A stretch of 45,340 nt of DNA from a virus, in the IMG/VR virus record IMGVR_UViG_3300027985_001260, positions 1 through 45,340 of that record, one strand, 5' to 3'. This document shows, in pieces, positions 7,649 through 15,738 of this stretch. Below the pieces are notes generated by a model. The model did not search any database and had not been told where the DNA came from. It saw nothing but the letters and a program-made list of their open reading frames with translations. Made by a program: the position numbers and the translations under genes. Numbering within the stretch: the stretch's first letter is position 1; every line of letters begins with the position of its first letter.

Positions 7649-9156
7649 TGCGCAACAACGCGCTGGACTTCTGGACCCGCACCGTAGCGGCTGGCCTCGG
7701 GCTCTTCGCGCCCGGCCTGGCCATGAAGTGGGCAAGCGGGCGCATGATGCTTCGCCACTACACCGCCGCGAAGACCTCCGGGCCGAACGGCGCTTGGCGG
7801 CCCACCAAGAAAAGCGCGGATCAAATCCTCAAGAGAGACGCGGCGCTTATCCGCGAACGCGCGCGCGACCTGGAGCGCAACGCCCCGCATATCGCGGGCG
7901 CGGTGAACACCATCACGTCAAACGTGGTTTACCTCGGAATCCCACCGCAGGCGCAGTTGCGCAATGCTGAAGGCAAGCCGGACGTGGAAGCGAACCGCCG
8001 CGCCGAAGCCCTCTTTTCCGCCTGGTCCGAGGAAACCGACTTCGCGGACCTGCAAACGCTGGCCTTCCGCCGCATGTTCATTGACGGGGAAATCCTGGTG
8101 CATCCCGTGCCCCGCTTCGACCTTGACCGGCTGGGCATCGTCCCGCTGGGGCTGGAGCTGCTGGAGGCGGACCACTTGGACGACAAGGCGGACGGCTGGT
8201 TGCCGAACGGAAACGAGATGCGGCGCGGCGTCGAGTTCACCCCCACCGGGGAAGTGGCCGCCTATCACGTCCTGACGCGGCATCCTGGCGACGGCATTTC
8301 CGCCGTGGCGGTCGAGACCGTGCGCGTGCCCGCCTCGGACATGGAGCTTGCTTTCAACCGGTTCCGTCCTTCGCAGACGCGCGGCGTTTCCTGGCTCTCG
8401 CCTATCATCATGGAAGCCTTCGATTATGCGCAATTCCAGTCATATCACCGCATAGCGGCAAAGCTCATGGCCGCTTACGTCCGCTACATCAAGACGGACA
8501 TACCCGAGGCCATGGACCCGACGCTTACGGGCGGCGCGGGAATCGGCGGCGGTGCCACCGCGTCCGGCGAACGCAAGTTCGGCCCGAACTTCCCGGAGTT
8601 CCCCCAGCCCGCGCAAACGGTCTTCCTGCCGAACGGCATGACCATTCAGGAATCGCAGTACACGCACCCCGGCCCCTACTATGAAGCCTTCTCGAAAATC
8701 AGCCTCAAGGGCACGGCCGCCGGGCTCGGGCTCCCGTATTCCACTTTCGCCGGAGACTACTCGGACGCCAGCTACAGCGCGGACCGCGCCGCGCAACTCG
8801 CGTCCCGGCGGTACTACCAGGTTTGCCAGGTCATCTTCGCCCGCGCGTTCCTCAGGCCGTGCTGGCGTCAGTTCTGGCGCTTCGCCACCGTCTCCGGCCT
8901 GGCCCGCCGCGCCAATCTCCCCGCACGCATTCCCGTTCGGTGGCAGTTCCCCGGCTGGGAATGGGTGGACCCGATGAAAGACGCGGTAGCGGCGGAAAGG
9001 GACCTGGCAAACATGCTGACCACGCGCCGCCGTCTCTGTGAGCGGAAGGGCGTCGATTTCGACACCATACTTGAAGAGCGCAAACAGGAGGAGGAGGCCA
9101 TGGCCGCCGCCGGGTTCCTCCCCGCGAAAACGGAGGGCAAGAACAATGCCGCGTAA
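7648..9156 (+). CDS. Portal protein, lambda gpB family
   Basis: A 502-aa protein forming the dodecameric portal through which DNA enters and leaves the head. Typical features are an early stretch for nascent head contacts (MLRHYTAAKTSG), the RDLERNAPHIAGAVNTI motif, the GLELLEADHLD motif and a late FAGDYSDASYSADRAA segment, all characteristic of lambda-type portals. The ATG at 7648 is coupled to the gpW stop. The 3' end overlaps the protease-capsid gene by 11 bp. Confidence 0.93.
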   Translation: MRNNALDFWTRTVAAGLGLFAPGLAMKWASGRMMLRHYTAAKTSGPNGAWRPTKKSADQILKRDAALIRERARDLERNAPHIAGAVNTITSNVVYLGIPPQAQLRNAEGKPDVEANRRAEALFSAWSEETDFADLQTLAFRRMFIDGEILVHPVPRFDLDRLGIVPLGLELLEADHLDDKADGWLPNGNEMRRGVEFTPTGEVAAYHVLTRHPGDGISAVAVETVRVPASDMELAFNRFRPSQTRGVSWLSPIIMEAFDYAQFQSYHRIAAKLMAAYVRYIKTDIPEAMDPTLTGGAGIGGGATASGERKFGPNFPEFPQPAQTVFLPNGMTIQESQYTHPGPYYEAFSKISLKGTAAGLGLPYSTFAGDYSDASYSADRAAQLASRRYYQVCQVIFARAFLRPCWRQFWRFATVSGLARRANLPARIPVRWQFPGWEWVDPMKDAVAAERDLANMLTTRRRLCERKGVDFDTILEERKQEEEAMAAAGFLPAKTEGKNNAA

Positions 9157-11137
9157 CGAGCACATGACGACCCGCTCCATACAGGTGCGCGGGGCTCAGA
9201 CTTTCGACCAGGCCACCAATTCCGTCAAGGCGGTGGTGGCCACCGAGCTGCCCGCCCGCGTGTGGGATTGGAACCGCTATGAATACATCAATGAAATCCT
9301 TCTGATTTCCGGCGTCCAGCTCCCGGCGTCGGGACAAGTCCCGATGCTGGACACCCACGACCGCTACAGCGTGGACAAGGTGCTGGGCTCCGGCCGGGAG
9401 TTCGCGCCCGAGGACACCCCGGACGGAACCGGCCTGGTGGGCGGCCTCTACTTCGGCCAGACCGAGCGCGGCCAGGAGGCCGCCGGGCTGGTCAAGGACG
9501 GCCACGTTACCGACGTGTCCGCCGGGTATGAGGTCATGGCCTCCGTCTGGATCGAGGACGGGGAAACCGCCACCGTTGAAGGCAAGAGCTACACGGGGCC
9601 GCTTCGCGTCGTCACGGCGTGGCGGCTCCTGGAAATCTCCCTTGCGCCCATCGGAGCCGATCCGGCTTCCAAGGTACGGGCGCGCAAACACAAACCGGAG
9701 GGAACCGAAATGCCCAAGGACTCCAAGGTTAACCAGGGCGGAGGGGCCGAAGGCGCTTCGGCCGTCCCGCCTGCCGCGCCCGAGACGCGCGCCGCCGCCG
9801 CTCCCCAGGACCCGCCCGCCCCGGCCGCCCGCGCCCTGTCCCCGGATGATTGCGCGGAGATCATCACCCGCGCCACGAACGCCGGTTGCCCGGACATGGC
9901 CGCCGACCTCATCCGGCGCGGCATGACACCGGATCAGGCCAGCACGGAAATCCTGCTGCGCATGCGCCAGGACAACCCGCCCCTCTCCGGCGTCCGCGTC
10001 GAGGCGGGCGAAGTGGAGCGGGACAAGTTCACCCGCGCCGCCACGGACGGCCTGTGCATGCGCATGGGCTGCCGCGTCGAGAATCCCGCGCCCGGCGCGC
10101 GGGAGTTCCAGGGCCGGAGCCTGCTCCGCCTGGCCGCCGAAGCCCTGGCCCGCGCGGGCGTGGATGTCAACGCCCTGAATGACCGCGAAATCGCGGAACT
10201 GGCCCTGGGCATCCGCTCCAGCACCACGCGGGCTTTCGGCATGGTGTCCTCCGACCTCCCGCACATCCTGTCCGGCTCCGCAAACCGCCGCCTCCTGGAA
10301 GGCTGGGGCAATCAGCGTTCCACCTGGGAACAGTGGTGCGCCACGGGCGACGTGGCCAACTTCAAGCCCGTGGAAGGCATCCGCATGTCCGATGCGGACA
10401 TGCTGGAGCTGACCAACGAGGCCGGGGAGTACACGGCCGCCACCTTCGACGACGCCAAGGAAAGCTACGTCGTGCGCAAGTACGGCAAGGTCTTCCGCTT
10501 CACTTACGAGATGATGCGCAACGACGACCTCCGCGGCTTCTCGCAGATTCTCTTCAAAATCGGCCAGGCGTCCCGCCGCTCCATCAACGAGAACGTGTAC
10601 GCGCGGCTTCTGGCCAATCCCGTCATGGCGGACGGAACGGCCATGTTCCACGCGGATCACCTGAACCTGGAAGGCGTGGTCGGGAACATCGGCCCCGTGT
10701 CCCGCGACGGCCTTTCCGCCGCCCGCGCCGGGCTCCGTCTCCAGAAGACCCCCAAGGGCCAGGAAATGAACCTGGAGGCCCGTTACATCCTGGTCCCGGC
10801 CGGGCAGGAAGACGCCCTGGAAGTGCTCCTGCGCTCCCCGGCTACGATCCAGATTCAGGACGGCAACGGCCAGGTGGTGATGAACCCCTACACCGGCCAG
10901 CCCCTCGTGCCCATCGTGGAACCCATCCTGGACCGTGGCGGCTCGAAGGCGTGGTACGTGGCCACCGATCCCTATGCCGAACCCACCGTGGAAGTGGGCT
11001 TCCTGGACGGCATGCAGGAACCGGACGTGGTGGAGTTCGTGGAAAACAATGTGGACGGCCTCTCCTACCGCGCCCGGATCATCTTCGGCGTGGGCGTCAT
11101 GGGCTGGCGCGGCATGCGCAAGAACCCCGGCGCGTAG
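9146..11137 (+). CDS. Prohead protease / major capsid protein fusion
   Basis: One 663-aa reading frame combines two head proteins. Residues about 1-180 are an HK97-type prohead protease: a His in MLDTHDRYS and a Ser in VTDVSAGYEV are the likely catalytic residues. A flexible Ala/Pro-rich linker (about 190-230) and a helical scaffold-like segment follow. Residues about 330-663 are the HK97-fold capsid subunit (SNRRLLEGW to VGVMGWRGMRK). Such fusions are known in some phages. An internal ATG at 9710 with a perfect ribosome site would make the scaffold-capsid part separately. The protease should free mature capsid during prohead maturation. Confidence 0.85.
   Translation: MPRNEHMTTRSIQVRGAQTFDQATNSVKAVVATELPARVWDWNRYEYINEILLISGVQLPASGQVPMLDTHDRYSVDKVLGSGREFAPEDTPDGTGLVGGLYFGQTERGQEAAGLVKDGHVTDVSAGYEVMASVWIEDGETATVEGKSYTGPLRVVTAWRLLEISLAPIGADPASKVRARKHKPEGTEMPKDSKVNQGGGAEGASAVPPAAPETRAAAAPQDPPAPAARALSPDDCAEIITRATNAGCPDMAADLIRRGMTPDQASTEILLRMRQDNPPLSGVRVEAGEVERDKFTRAATDGLCMRMGCRVENPAPGAREFQGRSLLRLAAEALARAGVDVNALNDREIAELALGIRSSTTRAFGMVSSDLPHILSGSANRRLLEGWGNQRSTWEQWCATGDVANFKPVEGIRMSDADMLELTNEAGEYTAATFDDAKESYVVRKYGKVFRFTYEMMRNDDLRGFSQILFKIGQASRRSINENVYARLLANPVMADGTAMFHADHLNLEGVVGNIGPVSRDGLSAARAGLRLQKTPKGQEMNLEARYILVPAGQEDALEVLLRSPATIQIQDGNGQVVMNPYTGQPLVPIVEPILDRGGSKAWYVATDPYAEPTVEVGFLDGMQEPDVVEFVENNVDGLSYRARIIFGVGVMGWRGMRKNPGA
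9697..9712 (+). promoter_or_regulatory. Internal ribosome site and start inside the protease-capsid gene
   Basis: GGAGGG at 9697-9702 is followed after 7 nt by an in-frame ATG at 9710 (MPKDSKVNQ), exactly at the protease/linker border. It would yield a 475-aa scaffold-capsid product in excess over the full-length protein, comparable in logic to the nested protease/scaffold genes of lambda. Confidence 0.6.
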
Positions 11138-11166
11138 GGCGACGGGTAACGAGGAGGTAACGCCTT

Positions 11167-11514
11167 ATGGCGAAGAACTACGTTTACTCCGGCAAGTCCC
11201 TGCCCTGGACGAACAACGGCGCGGAAACCGTGCCCGGCGGGACGGTGATTGTCCTTTGCGGCATCATCGGCGTTGCGCAGGGCGATATTCCCCCCGGCTT
11301 CTCCGGCCAGGTGGCCACGGAACACGTCTGGAAGATCAAGAAAGCCACGGCCGCGCCGCTGGCCATCGGGCAGAAATGCTACTTCGACCCGACCGGCAGC
11401 CAGATCACCGACACCGTGTTGCCCGGCGTGAAGTATGCGGGCATCGCCGCCGCTCCGGCCGAAGCTGACGCCACCGTGTGCGAAGTCAAGCTGAACGTCT
11501 ACGGCGGCGCGTAG
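11167..11514 (+). CDS. DUF2190 capsid decoration-like protein
   Basis: A 115-aa, all-beta protein with the DUF2190 pattern (VPGGTVIVL..IIGVAQGDI, then VWKIKKATAAPLAIGQKCYFD). Family members sit just after the capsid gene and are thought to decorate or stabilise the head or to be part of a fibre. It has a strong GAGGAGG ribosome site 29 bp after the capsid stop. Confidence 0.75.
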   Translation: MAKNYVYSGKSLPWTNNGAETVPGGTVIVLCGIIGVAQGDIPPGFSGQVATEHVWKIKKATAAPLAIGQKCYFDPTGSQITDTVLPGVKYAGIAAAPAEADATVCEVKLNVYGGA

Positions 11515-11518
11515 AACC

Positions 11519-12295
11519 ATGACCCCCGGCAGCATCCCGCACGACCTGGCCCCCGGCGCGTTGCCCACCGGATGCCACCATGGGGAAACCCTGGTGGTCA
11601 TCGGGTGCGCGCCGTCAGGCGTGCGGGATGCTGTTTCCTTCCTGTCCGAGTACCCGGCCGCCTGGACCATGGCCGTCAATGCGGCCATCGCGGACTGGCC
11701 GGGCTGGCTTGACTTCGCGGCCACGCTGCACCCGGAATGCCTGCGGGAAAGGACCTCCCTGGACCGCCTGGCCCCGTGGATCACGGAGCGCACGGCCGCC
11801 GGGCGCAACCGTCCTTTCGCCTTCGGGCCGCACCCCGCTTGCGGCGTGAACATCCCCCTGCATATCTCCGCGCCGCTCGGATCGTCCGGCATGTTCGCCG
11901 CCCTGGTGGGCGTGGTCATGGGCTTTTCGCAGGTTGTCCTTGCGGGCGTCACCCTGGACCGCCCGGACCTGGCTCCCTACCTCGACATATGGGAAGCCGC
12001 CGCCGCGCGCGGCTGGCTTGACAACGTGTGCTGCATCACCCCCGGTCCCCTGGCTGACATGCTGGGGGCTCGGGTGGTGGTCCGGCAGACCGTCCCCGCC
12101 TCATCCTGTCCCGTCCAGTCCGTCACCCGCCCCATGGAGCGCGCCGCCTGTCCCGTCCGTCCGGGCGGCGCGCTCCCCTTCCTCCTGGACGCGCCGGACA
12201 ACCGGGGCGGCCCGTTACCCACGGCGAAGGGTAGGATGCAACAGGGGGCGAATTTCGCGCACCGTAAGCACGTAACGCACCGGAGGCCCCTTTGA
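11519..12295 (+). CDS. Unknown phage protein with Rossmann-like N-terminus
   Basis: A 258-aa protein I do not recognise. Residues 20-60 (GETLVVIGCAPSGVRDAV, then TMAVNAAIADWPGW) resemble a nucleotide-binding Rossmann start. A hydrophobic segment follows around 125-150 (SGMFAALVGVVMGFSQVVLAGV). The last 70 residues are proline/arginine rich and look disordered. It lies between the decoration protein and the lysis block, and its stop overlaps the TTG of the next gene. A sugar- or nucleotide-binding enzyme is possible but unproven. Confidence 0.5.
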   Translation: MTPGSIPHDLAPGALPTGCHHGETLVVIGCAPSGVRDAVSFLSEYPAAWTMAVNAAIADWPGWLDFAATLHPECLRERTSLDRLAPWITERTAAGRNRPFAFGPHPACGVNIPLHISAPLGSSGMFAALVGVVMGFSQVVLAGVTLDRPDLAPYLDIWEAAAARGWLDNVCCITPGPLADMLGARVVVRQTVPASSCPVQSVTRPMERAACPVRPGGALPFLLDAPDNRGGPLPTAKGRMQQGANFAHRKHVTHRRPL

Positions 12296-12645
12296 GTCCT
12301 GACGCATTTGCGCTCCTGGCCGTCTGTGCGGCGCTTCTGGTGGGGCTGGCCTCTCTCCTCTCCTGGCATTTCGGGCAACGCTCCGCGCGCAAAGAGATGG
12401 AGGAATCCTACGTGCGCAAGGCGGATTGCGCGAACCGCCACCGGCTGGACGATGCGGCGTGCGCCGCCAAGCACAAGACGGACGCGGAAATGATCCGTGC
12501 CATGTCCGAGGCGGTGGACCGGCTGGCGCAAGAGCTGGCCGCCGGAAATGAAATTTTCTTCGTTCTGCTGGAGCAATCCCCGAACGTGGACAAGGCCCTT
12601 ATGGCCCGCCTTCTGACAAACCGCAAAGGGAGGTCCGGCAAATGA
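12292..12645 (+). CDS. Small membrane protein of the lysis block (spanin- or holin-like)
   Basis: A 117-aa protein from a TTG start with GGAGG 5 nt upstream. One N-terminal transmembrane helix (about residues 5-26) is followed by a soluble, charged helical domain of about 85 residues. This one-pass topology fits an inner-membrane spanin subunit or a late accessory lysis protein. It overlaps the upstream gene and the endolysin gene downstream by 4 bp each, so all three are translationally coupled. Confidence 0.55.
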   Translation: MSPDAFALLAVCAALLVGLASLLSWHFGQRSARKEMEESYVRKADCANRHRLDDAACAAKHKTDAEMIRAMSEAVDRLAQELAAGNEIFFVLLEQSPNVDKALMARLLTNRKGRSGK

Positions 12646-13238
12646 GCTATTCCGCCGCCTTGGCCTTCACCCTCGAACAGGAAAAGCCCTACGCGAACCA
12701 TCCCAAGGACAAGGGGAAGGAAACCGTGTGGGGCATCGCCCGCGCCTATCATCCCGAGTGGTCCGGCTGGCCGCTGGTGGATGCCATCAAGGCGCGCGGC
12801 CTGACGGGCAAGGCCCTGGCCGCCGCCATCGCGGCCGATCCCGCCCTGACCGAGGCGGTGAACGTCTTTTACTACGGCACCTTCTGGACGCCGAATGACC
12901 TTGACCGCTTGCCCGGCCCCGTGGCCGTGGCCTTGTTTGATTCCTTCGTGATCGGAGGCGATCCGGGATCGGGTGGCAAGTGGGCGCAACGGGCGGTCAA
13001 TCGCGTCTACGGCCGTCCGCATCTTCTGGTGGACGGGGACTACGGCCGCAAGAGCAAGGCGGCCGTGGCCGAAATAGCGGCCGTGCCCACGCTTCGCGGA
13101 TTCTACATTACCTCGCTGCTGTTCTTCCGTGAGCTGCATCACGGCATGAGCGACGACGCCCCCACGTTTATCAACGGCTGGTCGAAACGGGTTCGTGACC
13201 TCTCGGACTACACGGCCGCCATGACCCCGGAGGGATGA
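12642..13238 (+). CDS. Endolysin, glycoside hydrolase family 108
   Basis: A 198-aa lysozyme-like protein. The start FTLEQEKPY..HPKDKGKETVWGI resembles the E-x-x-Y..P-x-D-x-G motif of the GH108 (zliS) catalytic domain, with the first Glu in LEQE a likely catalytic residue. The second half (VNRVYGRPHLLVDGDYGRKSKAAV) matches the peptidoglycan-binding domain usually fused to it. It has no signal peptide, so release depends on a holin. Small membrane proteins flank it. Confidence 0.8.
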   Translation: MSYSAALAFTLEQEKPYANHPKDKGKETVWGIARAYHPEWSGWPLVDAIKARGLTGKALAAAIAADPALTEAVNVFYYGTFWTPNDLDRLPGPVAVALFDSFVIGGDPGSGGKWAQRAVNRVYGRPHLLVDGDYGRKSKAAVAEIAAVPTLRGFYITSLLFFRELHHGMSDDAPTFINGWSKRVRDLSDYTAAMTPEG

Positions 13239-13241
13239 CAG

Positions 13242-13430
13242 ATGGACCAGGCTATCAACTGGATATGGGCGCACAAGGAAGACCTCCTGTCCCTGGTGGG
13301 CGGGGCCGCCGTGCTGGCCGCCACGCTGCCGCGTCCGGCCTCGGGCCGGGGCGCGCTGCTCTTCAAGGTCCTGGACCTCCTGGCCGCCAACTTCGGCCAG
13401 GCGCGCAACGCCAACAACAAGCCGGGGTAA
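13242..13430 (+). CDS. Small membrane protein, holin candidate
   Basis: A 62-aa protein with one hydrophobic segment (LLSLVGGAAVLAATL) and a basic C-terminal tail, located 3 bp after the endolysin. Size and position fit a holin or holin accessory factor. A single short helix is atypical for canonical holins, so the assignment stays tentative. Confidence 0.5.
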   Translation: MDQAINWIWAHKEDLLSLVGGAAVLAATLPRPASGRGALLFKVLDLLAANFGQARNANNKPG

Positions 13431-13434
13431 CGCC

Positions 13435-13848
13435 ATGAGCAACCGCAGACCGCTTTCCCTTCTCCTGGTCCTGGCCCTGCTCCTGGTCATGCTCTCGGGA
13501 TGCGCCGCCAAGTCCGGCGGCCAGGCCGGAGCCTCCGCCCCGGCCTTCACCGCCGGGGATGCCATGGCCGCCGGGGAATACCTCCGCCTCTCCTGGAAGA
13601 CGGCGCACGACGAATGCGCCCGCCTGCGGGACGCCCTGCCCGAGCGCGCGGACTGGATCAACGCGAACGTGGCCCCGGTCATCGACCGTGCCCAGGACGC
13701 CATAATCCTTGTCCGGCAGGCGGCGGAAACGTGGGTGCGCACGAAGGTGCAGCCGTCCGACTGGTCCGCGATCCTGGCCGCCGCGCAAGCCGCCATGGGT
13801 GACGCCCTGGCCCTGGTCGCAAACCTCGGACTGGAGGTGCCCAAATGA
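13435..13848 (+). CDS. Phage lipoprotein, outer-membrane spanin candidate
   Basis: A 137-aa protein with a textbook lipoprotein signal: basic N-terminus, hydrophobic core and lipobox LSGC (Cys about residue 22). The mature part starts with a flexible Gly/Ala/Ser stretch and continues as helices with conserved-looking Trp residues. Just downstream of the endolysin, it could act as an Rz1-like outer-membrane partner, although Rz1 proteins are normally shorter. A superinfection-exclusion lipoprotein is the alternative. Confidence 0.6.
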   Translation: MSNRRPLSLLLVLALLLVMLSGCAAKSGGQAGASAPAFTAGDAMAAGEYLRLSWKTAHDECARLRDALPERADWINANVAPVIDRAQDAIILVRQAAETWVRTKVQPSDWSAILAAAQAAMGDALALVANLGLEVPK

Positions 13849-14042
13849 CGCCCGCCGCAATCATCGCCCTGGTGGAATCCGGCCTGAAGGTGGGCATGAC
13901 CGCCGTGGAAATCGTGCAGTCCCTGTGCGCGGAGCACGGAGGCCAGGCCCTGCCCACGGTCGAGGAAGTGGACAAGTACGCGGCCGACACGCAGGCCATG
14001 CGCGACACCCCGCACCTGACGCCCAAGGCGGAGGAAGGCTAG
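13845..14042 (+). CDS. Small hypothetical phage protein
   Basis: A 65-aa helical protein coupled to the lipoprotein gene by a 4-bp ATGA overlap. The N-terminal amphipathic helix (AAIIALVESGLKVGMTAVEIV) is followed by an acidic tail. No known domain. Confidence 0.5.
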   Translation: MTPAAIIALVESGLKVGMTAVEIVQSLCAEHGGQALPTVEEVDKYAADTQAMRDTPHLTPKAEEG

Positions 14043-14045
14043 GTC

Positions 14046-14642
14046 ATGTCCTCCCGGATCATCGGCTTTGACCTGCGGGAACAGTCGGACATGCTGACCG
14101 ACACCATTTCCCGCCTTGGCCAGGTCAAGGACGGGCTCGAACGCGCCGTGTCCATGGGCATCAACAAGACCCTGGAATCCGGCAGGGTCCGTGCCGTGGC
14201 CCTGCTCCGGGAGGTCTACGCCGTAAAGATCAAGGACGCCAAGCAGACCATGGCCATAGACAAGGCCGCTCCGGGCAAGTGGGGCGGGGCGCTGAACATG
14301 CGCGGGGACGCCTCGCTTCCCCTGGCCAGGTTCGCGCCGCGTCCGTCCGCGCGCCTCACGCCCCAGCCAAAGCGGGGCGTCTCCGTCCTGGTCACGAAGG
14401 CCACGGGCCGCAAGGCCGTGCCCTTCGCGTTCGTGGTCAACAAGCCCGGCGGTCCGGTCCTCTTCGCCCGCGAAAAGGGAGCCGCGCGCCTGCCCATCCG
14501 CAAGCTGTACGGTCCGTCCTTCCTGACGTTCTTTGACAAAATGGAGAACTGGGACCCGCTCACGGACTACATGGAAGAGCGCATGGACCTCGAAATTTCC
14601 CGCGCTGGCAACTACCTCCTGAAAAAGGCGGGCATCGCATGA
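14046..14642 (+). CDS. Minor tail protein, lambda gpZ-like
   Basis: A 198-aa protein of the gpZ/tail completion family: an N-terminal helix pair (LTDTISRLGQVKDGLERAV), the INKTLESGRVRAVALLREVY motif, and a beta-rich centre with RGDASLPLARF. gpZ-type proteins finish the tail end that meets the head. It opens the connector trio with the next two genes and overlaps the following gene by 4 bp. Confidence 0.75.
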   Translation: MSSRIIGFDLREQSDMLTDTISRLGQVKDGLERAVSMGINKTLESGRVRAVALLREVYAVKIKDAKQTMAIDKAAPGKWGGALNMRGDASLPLARFAPRPSARLTPQPKRGVSVLVTKATGRKAVPFAFVVNKPGGPVLFAREKGAARLPIRKLYGPSFLTFFDKMENWDPLTDYMEERMDLEISRAGNYLLKKAGIA

Positions 14643-14962
14643 GCCTGCATGACCAGCTCCGCGCGGACCTGGACGCCATGTACGCGGTTGACGACGGATG
14701 GACCGAACCGGCCGTCTACGTCTCCGCCGCCGCCGGGCAAATCCCGGTGCGCGTGGTGGTCACGGAGAACACCGAGGCGGTGGACCCGCAGACAAACGCC
14801 GTGATCCTGACGCAGAACCCGCGCGCCCGCCTGCCCCTGCACCACTTGCCCGGCCTGCCCGGCTCCGCTGACCGCCTGTTCCTGCGGGATCGGGAATGGC
14901 GGATCGGGCAGCACCTCACGGACGCGGGCGGGGAAGTGGAACTGTATCTGGAGGAGGCGTAG
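14639..14962 (+). CDS. Head-tail connector, lambda FII-like
   Basis: A 107-aa, mostly beta protein. Its PARVxxENTEAVDP-like centre and the final LFLRDREWRIGQHLTDAGGEVELYL match FII-type head-tail joining proteins, which complete the neck after gpW. It lies between the gpZ- and gpU-like genes. Confidence 0.65.
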   Translation: MSLHDQLRADLDAMYAVDDGWTEPAVYVSAAAGQIPVRVVVTENTEAVDPQTNAVILTQNPRARLPLHHLPGLPGSADRLFLRDREWRIGQHLTDAGGEVELYLEEA

Positions 14963-14965
14963 GCC

Positions 14966-15514
14966 ATGCATCCGCGCACGACCATACGCAATGCCGTGGT
15001 GGGCCTCCTGAACACCCGCCTTGCCGCCTCCGGCGTACAGGCCCACGGCTCTCGCTTCCGTGCCTGGAACGCGGACGAATTGCCCGCCGTGGCGGTCTAC
15101 GCCCTCTCCGAAACGTCGCAAATCCACGACGAAGCGCCGCGCTCCTATCTGCGCTCGCTGGAGTTGGGGGTGGAAGTCATCCCGGAGCACAAGCCGGGCA
15201 GCGCGGACGCCTTGGCGGACGCCATGGATGACCTGGCCGAACAGGTGGAGGCCGCCGTCATGGCCGATCCCGAGTTGGGAGGCCTGGTCAATGACGTGCG
15301 CCTGGTGGGCACGGACATGGTGTTTGAACCCAAGGGGGAACACCTGGTGGCCGCCGCCCGCCTGCGCTTCACCGTGGAATACGTCACGGCCGCGCCCGTG
15401 GCCGATCCCGAGGGAATGGACGATTTCAAGACCGCCCATATCGAATGGACGCCCAAGCCTGGCGCGGAAGACACCGAGCCAGCCGTTGATAACGTAACCC
15501 TGCCCACCGAATAG
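14966..15514 (+). CDS. Tail terminator, lambda gpU-like
   Basis: A 182-aa protein with the alpha/beta fold pattern of gpU: IRNAVVGLLNTRLAASG, then SRFRAWNADELPAVAVYAL, RSLELGVEVIPEHKPG, and an MADPELGGLVNDVRLVGTDM strand-turn segment. gpU-type hexamers cap the tail tube and set the junction with the head. The C-terminal 40 residues are acidic and probably disordered. Confidence 0.65.
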   Translation: MHPRTTIRNAVVGLLNTRLAASGVQAHGSRFRAWNADELPAVAVYALSETSQIHDEAPRSYLRSLELGVEVIPEHKPGSADALADAMDDLAEQVEAAVMADPELGGLVNDVRLVGTDMVFEPKGEHLVAAARLRFTVEYVTAAPVADPEGMDDFKTAHIEWTPKPGAEDTEPAVDNVTLPTE

Positions 15515-15525
15515 GAGGTTGCCCC

Positions 15526-15735
15526 ATGGCCAAGTGCATCAAACCCCGTCCCGGCCTTCGTGTGCTCGACCCGCGCACCATGCGGCCGATTCCCGAAGAC
15601 GGCATCACCGTGCGCGGCCGTGTGGACCCGCACTACCTGCGGCGCGAGAAGGCCGGGGACGTGACCATTTCCGAGGTCCCCGACCAGGCGAACGCCGAAA
15701 CCAAGGCCCCGGCCGCGCCGGGCAAAAAGGGGTAG
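15526..15735 (+). CDS. DUF2635 protein
   Basis: A 69-aa protein with the DUF2635 signature (KPRPGLRVLDPRTMRPIPEDG, then YLRREKAGDV). This small family sits immediately before the tail sheath in Mu-like myophages. AGGAGG precedes the ATG. The precise role is unknown. Confidence 0.75.
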   Translation: MAKCIKPRPGLRVLDPRTMRPIPEDGITVRGRVDPHYLRREKAGDVTISEVPDQANAETKAPAAPGKKG

Positions 15736-15738
15736 GCC

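Noticed and set aside
8852-10660. 602-codon minus-strand open frame opposite portal and capsid
   Set aside because: Shadow of two strongly supported structural genes; no protein-like features.
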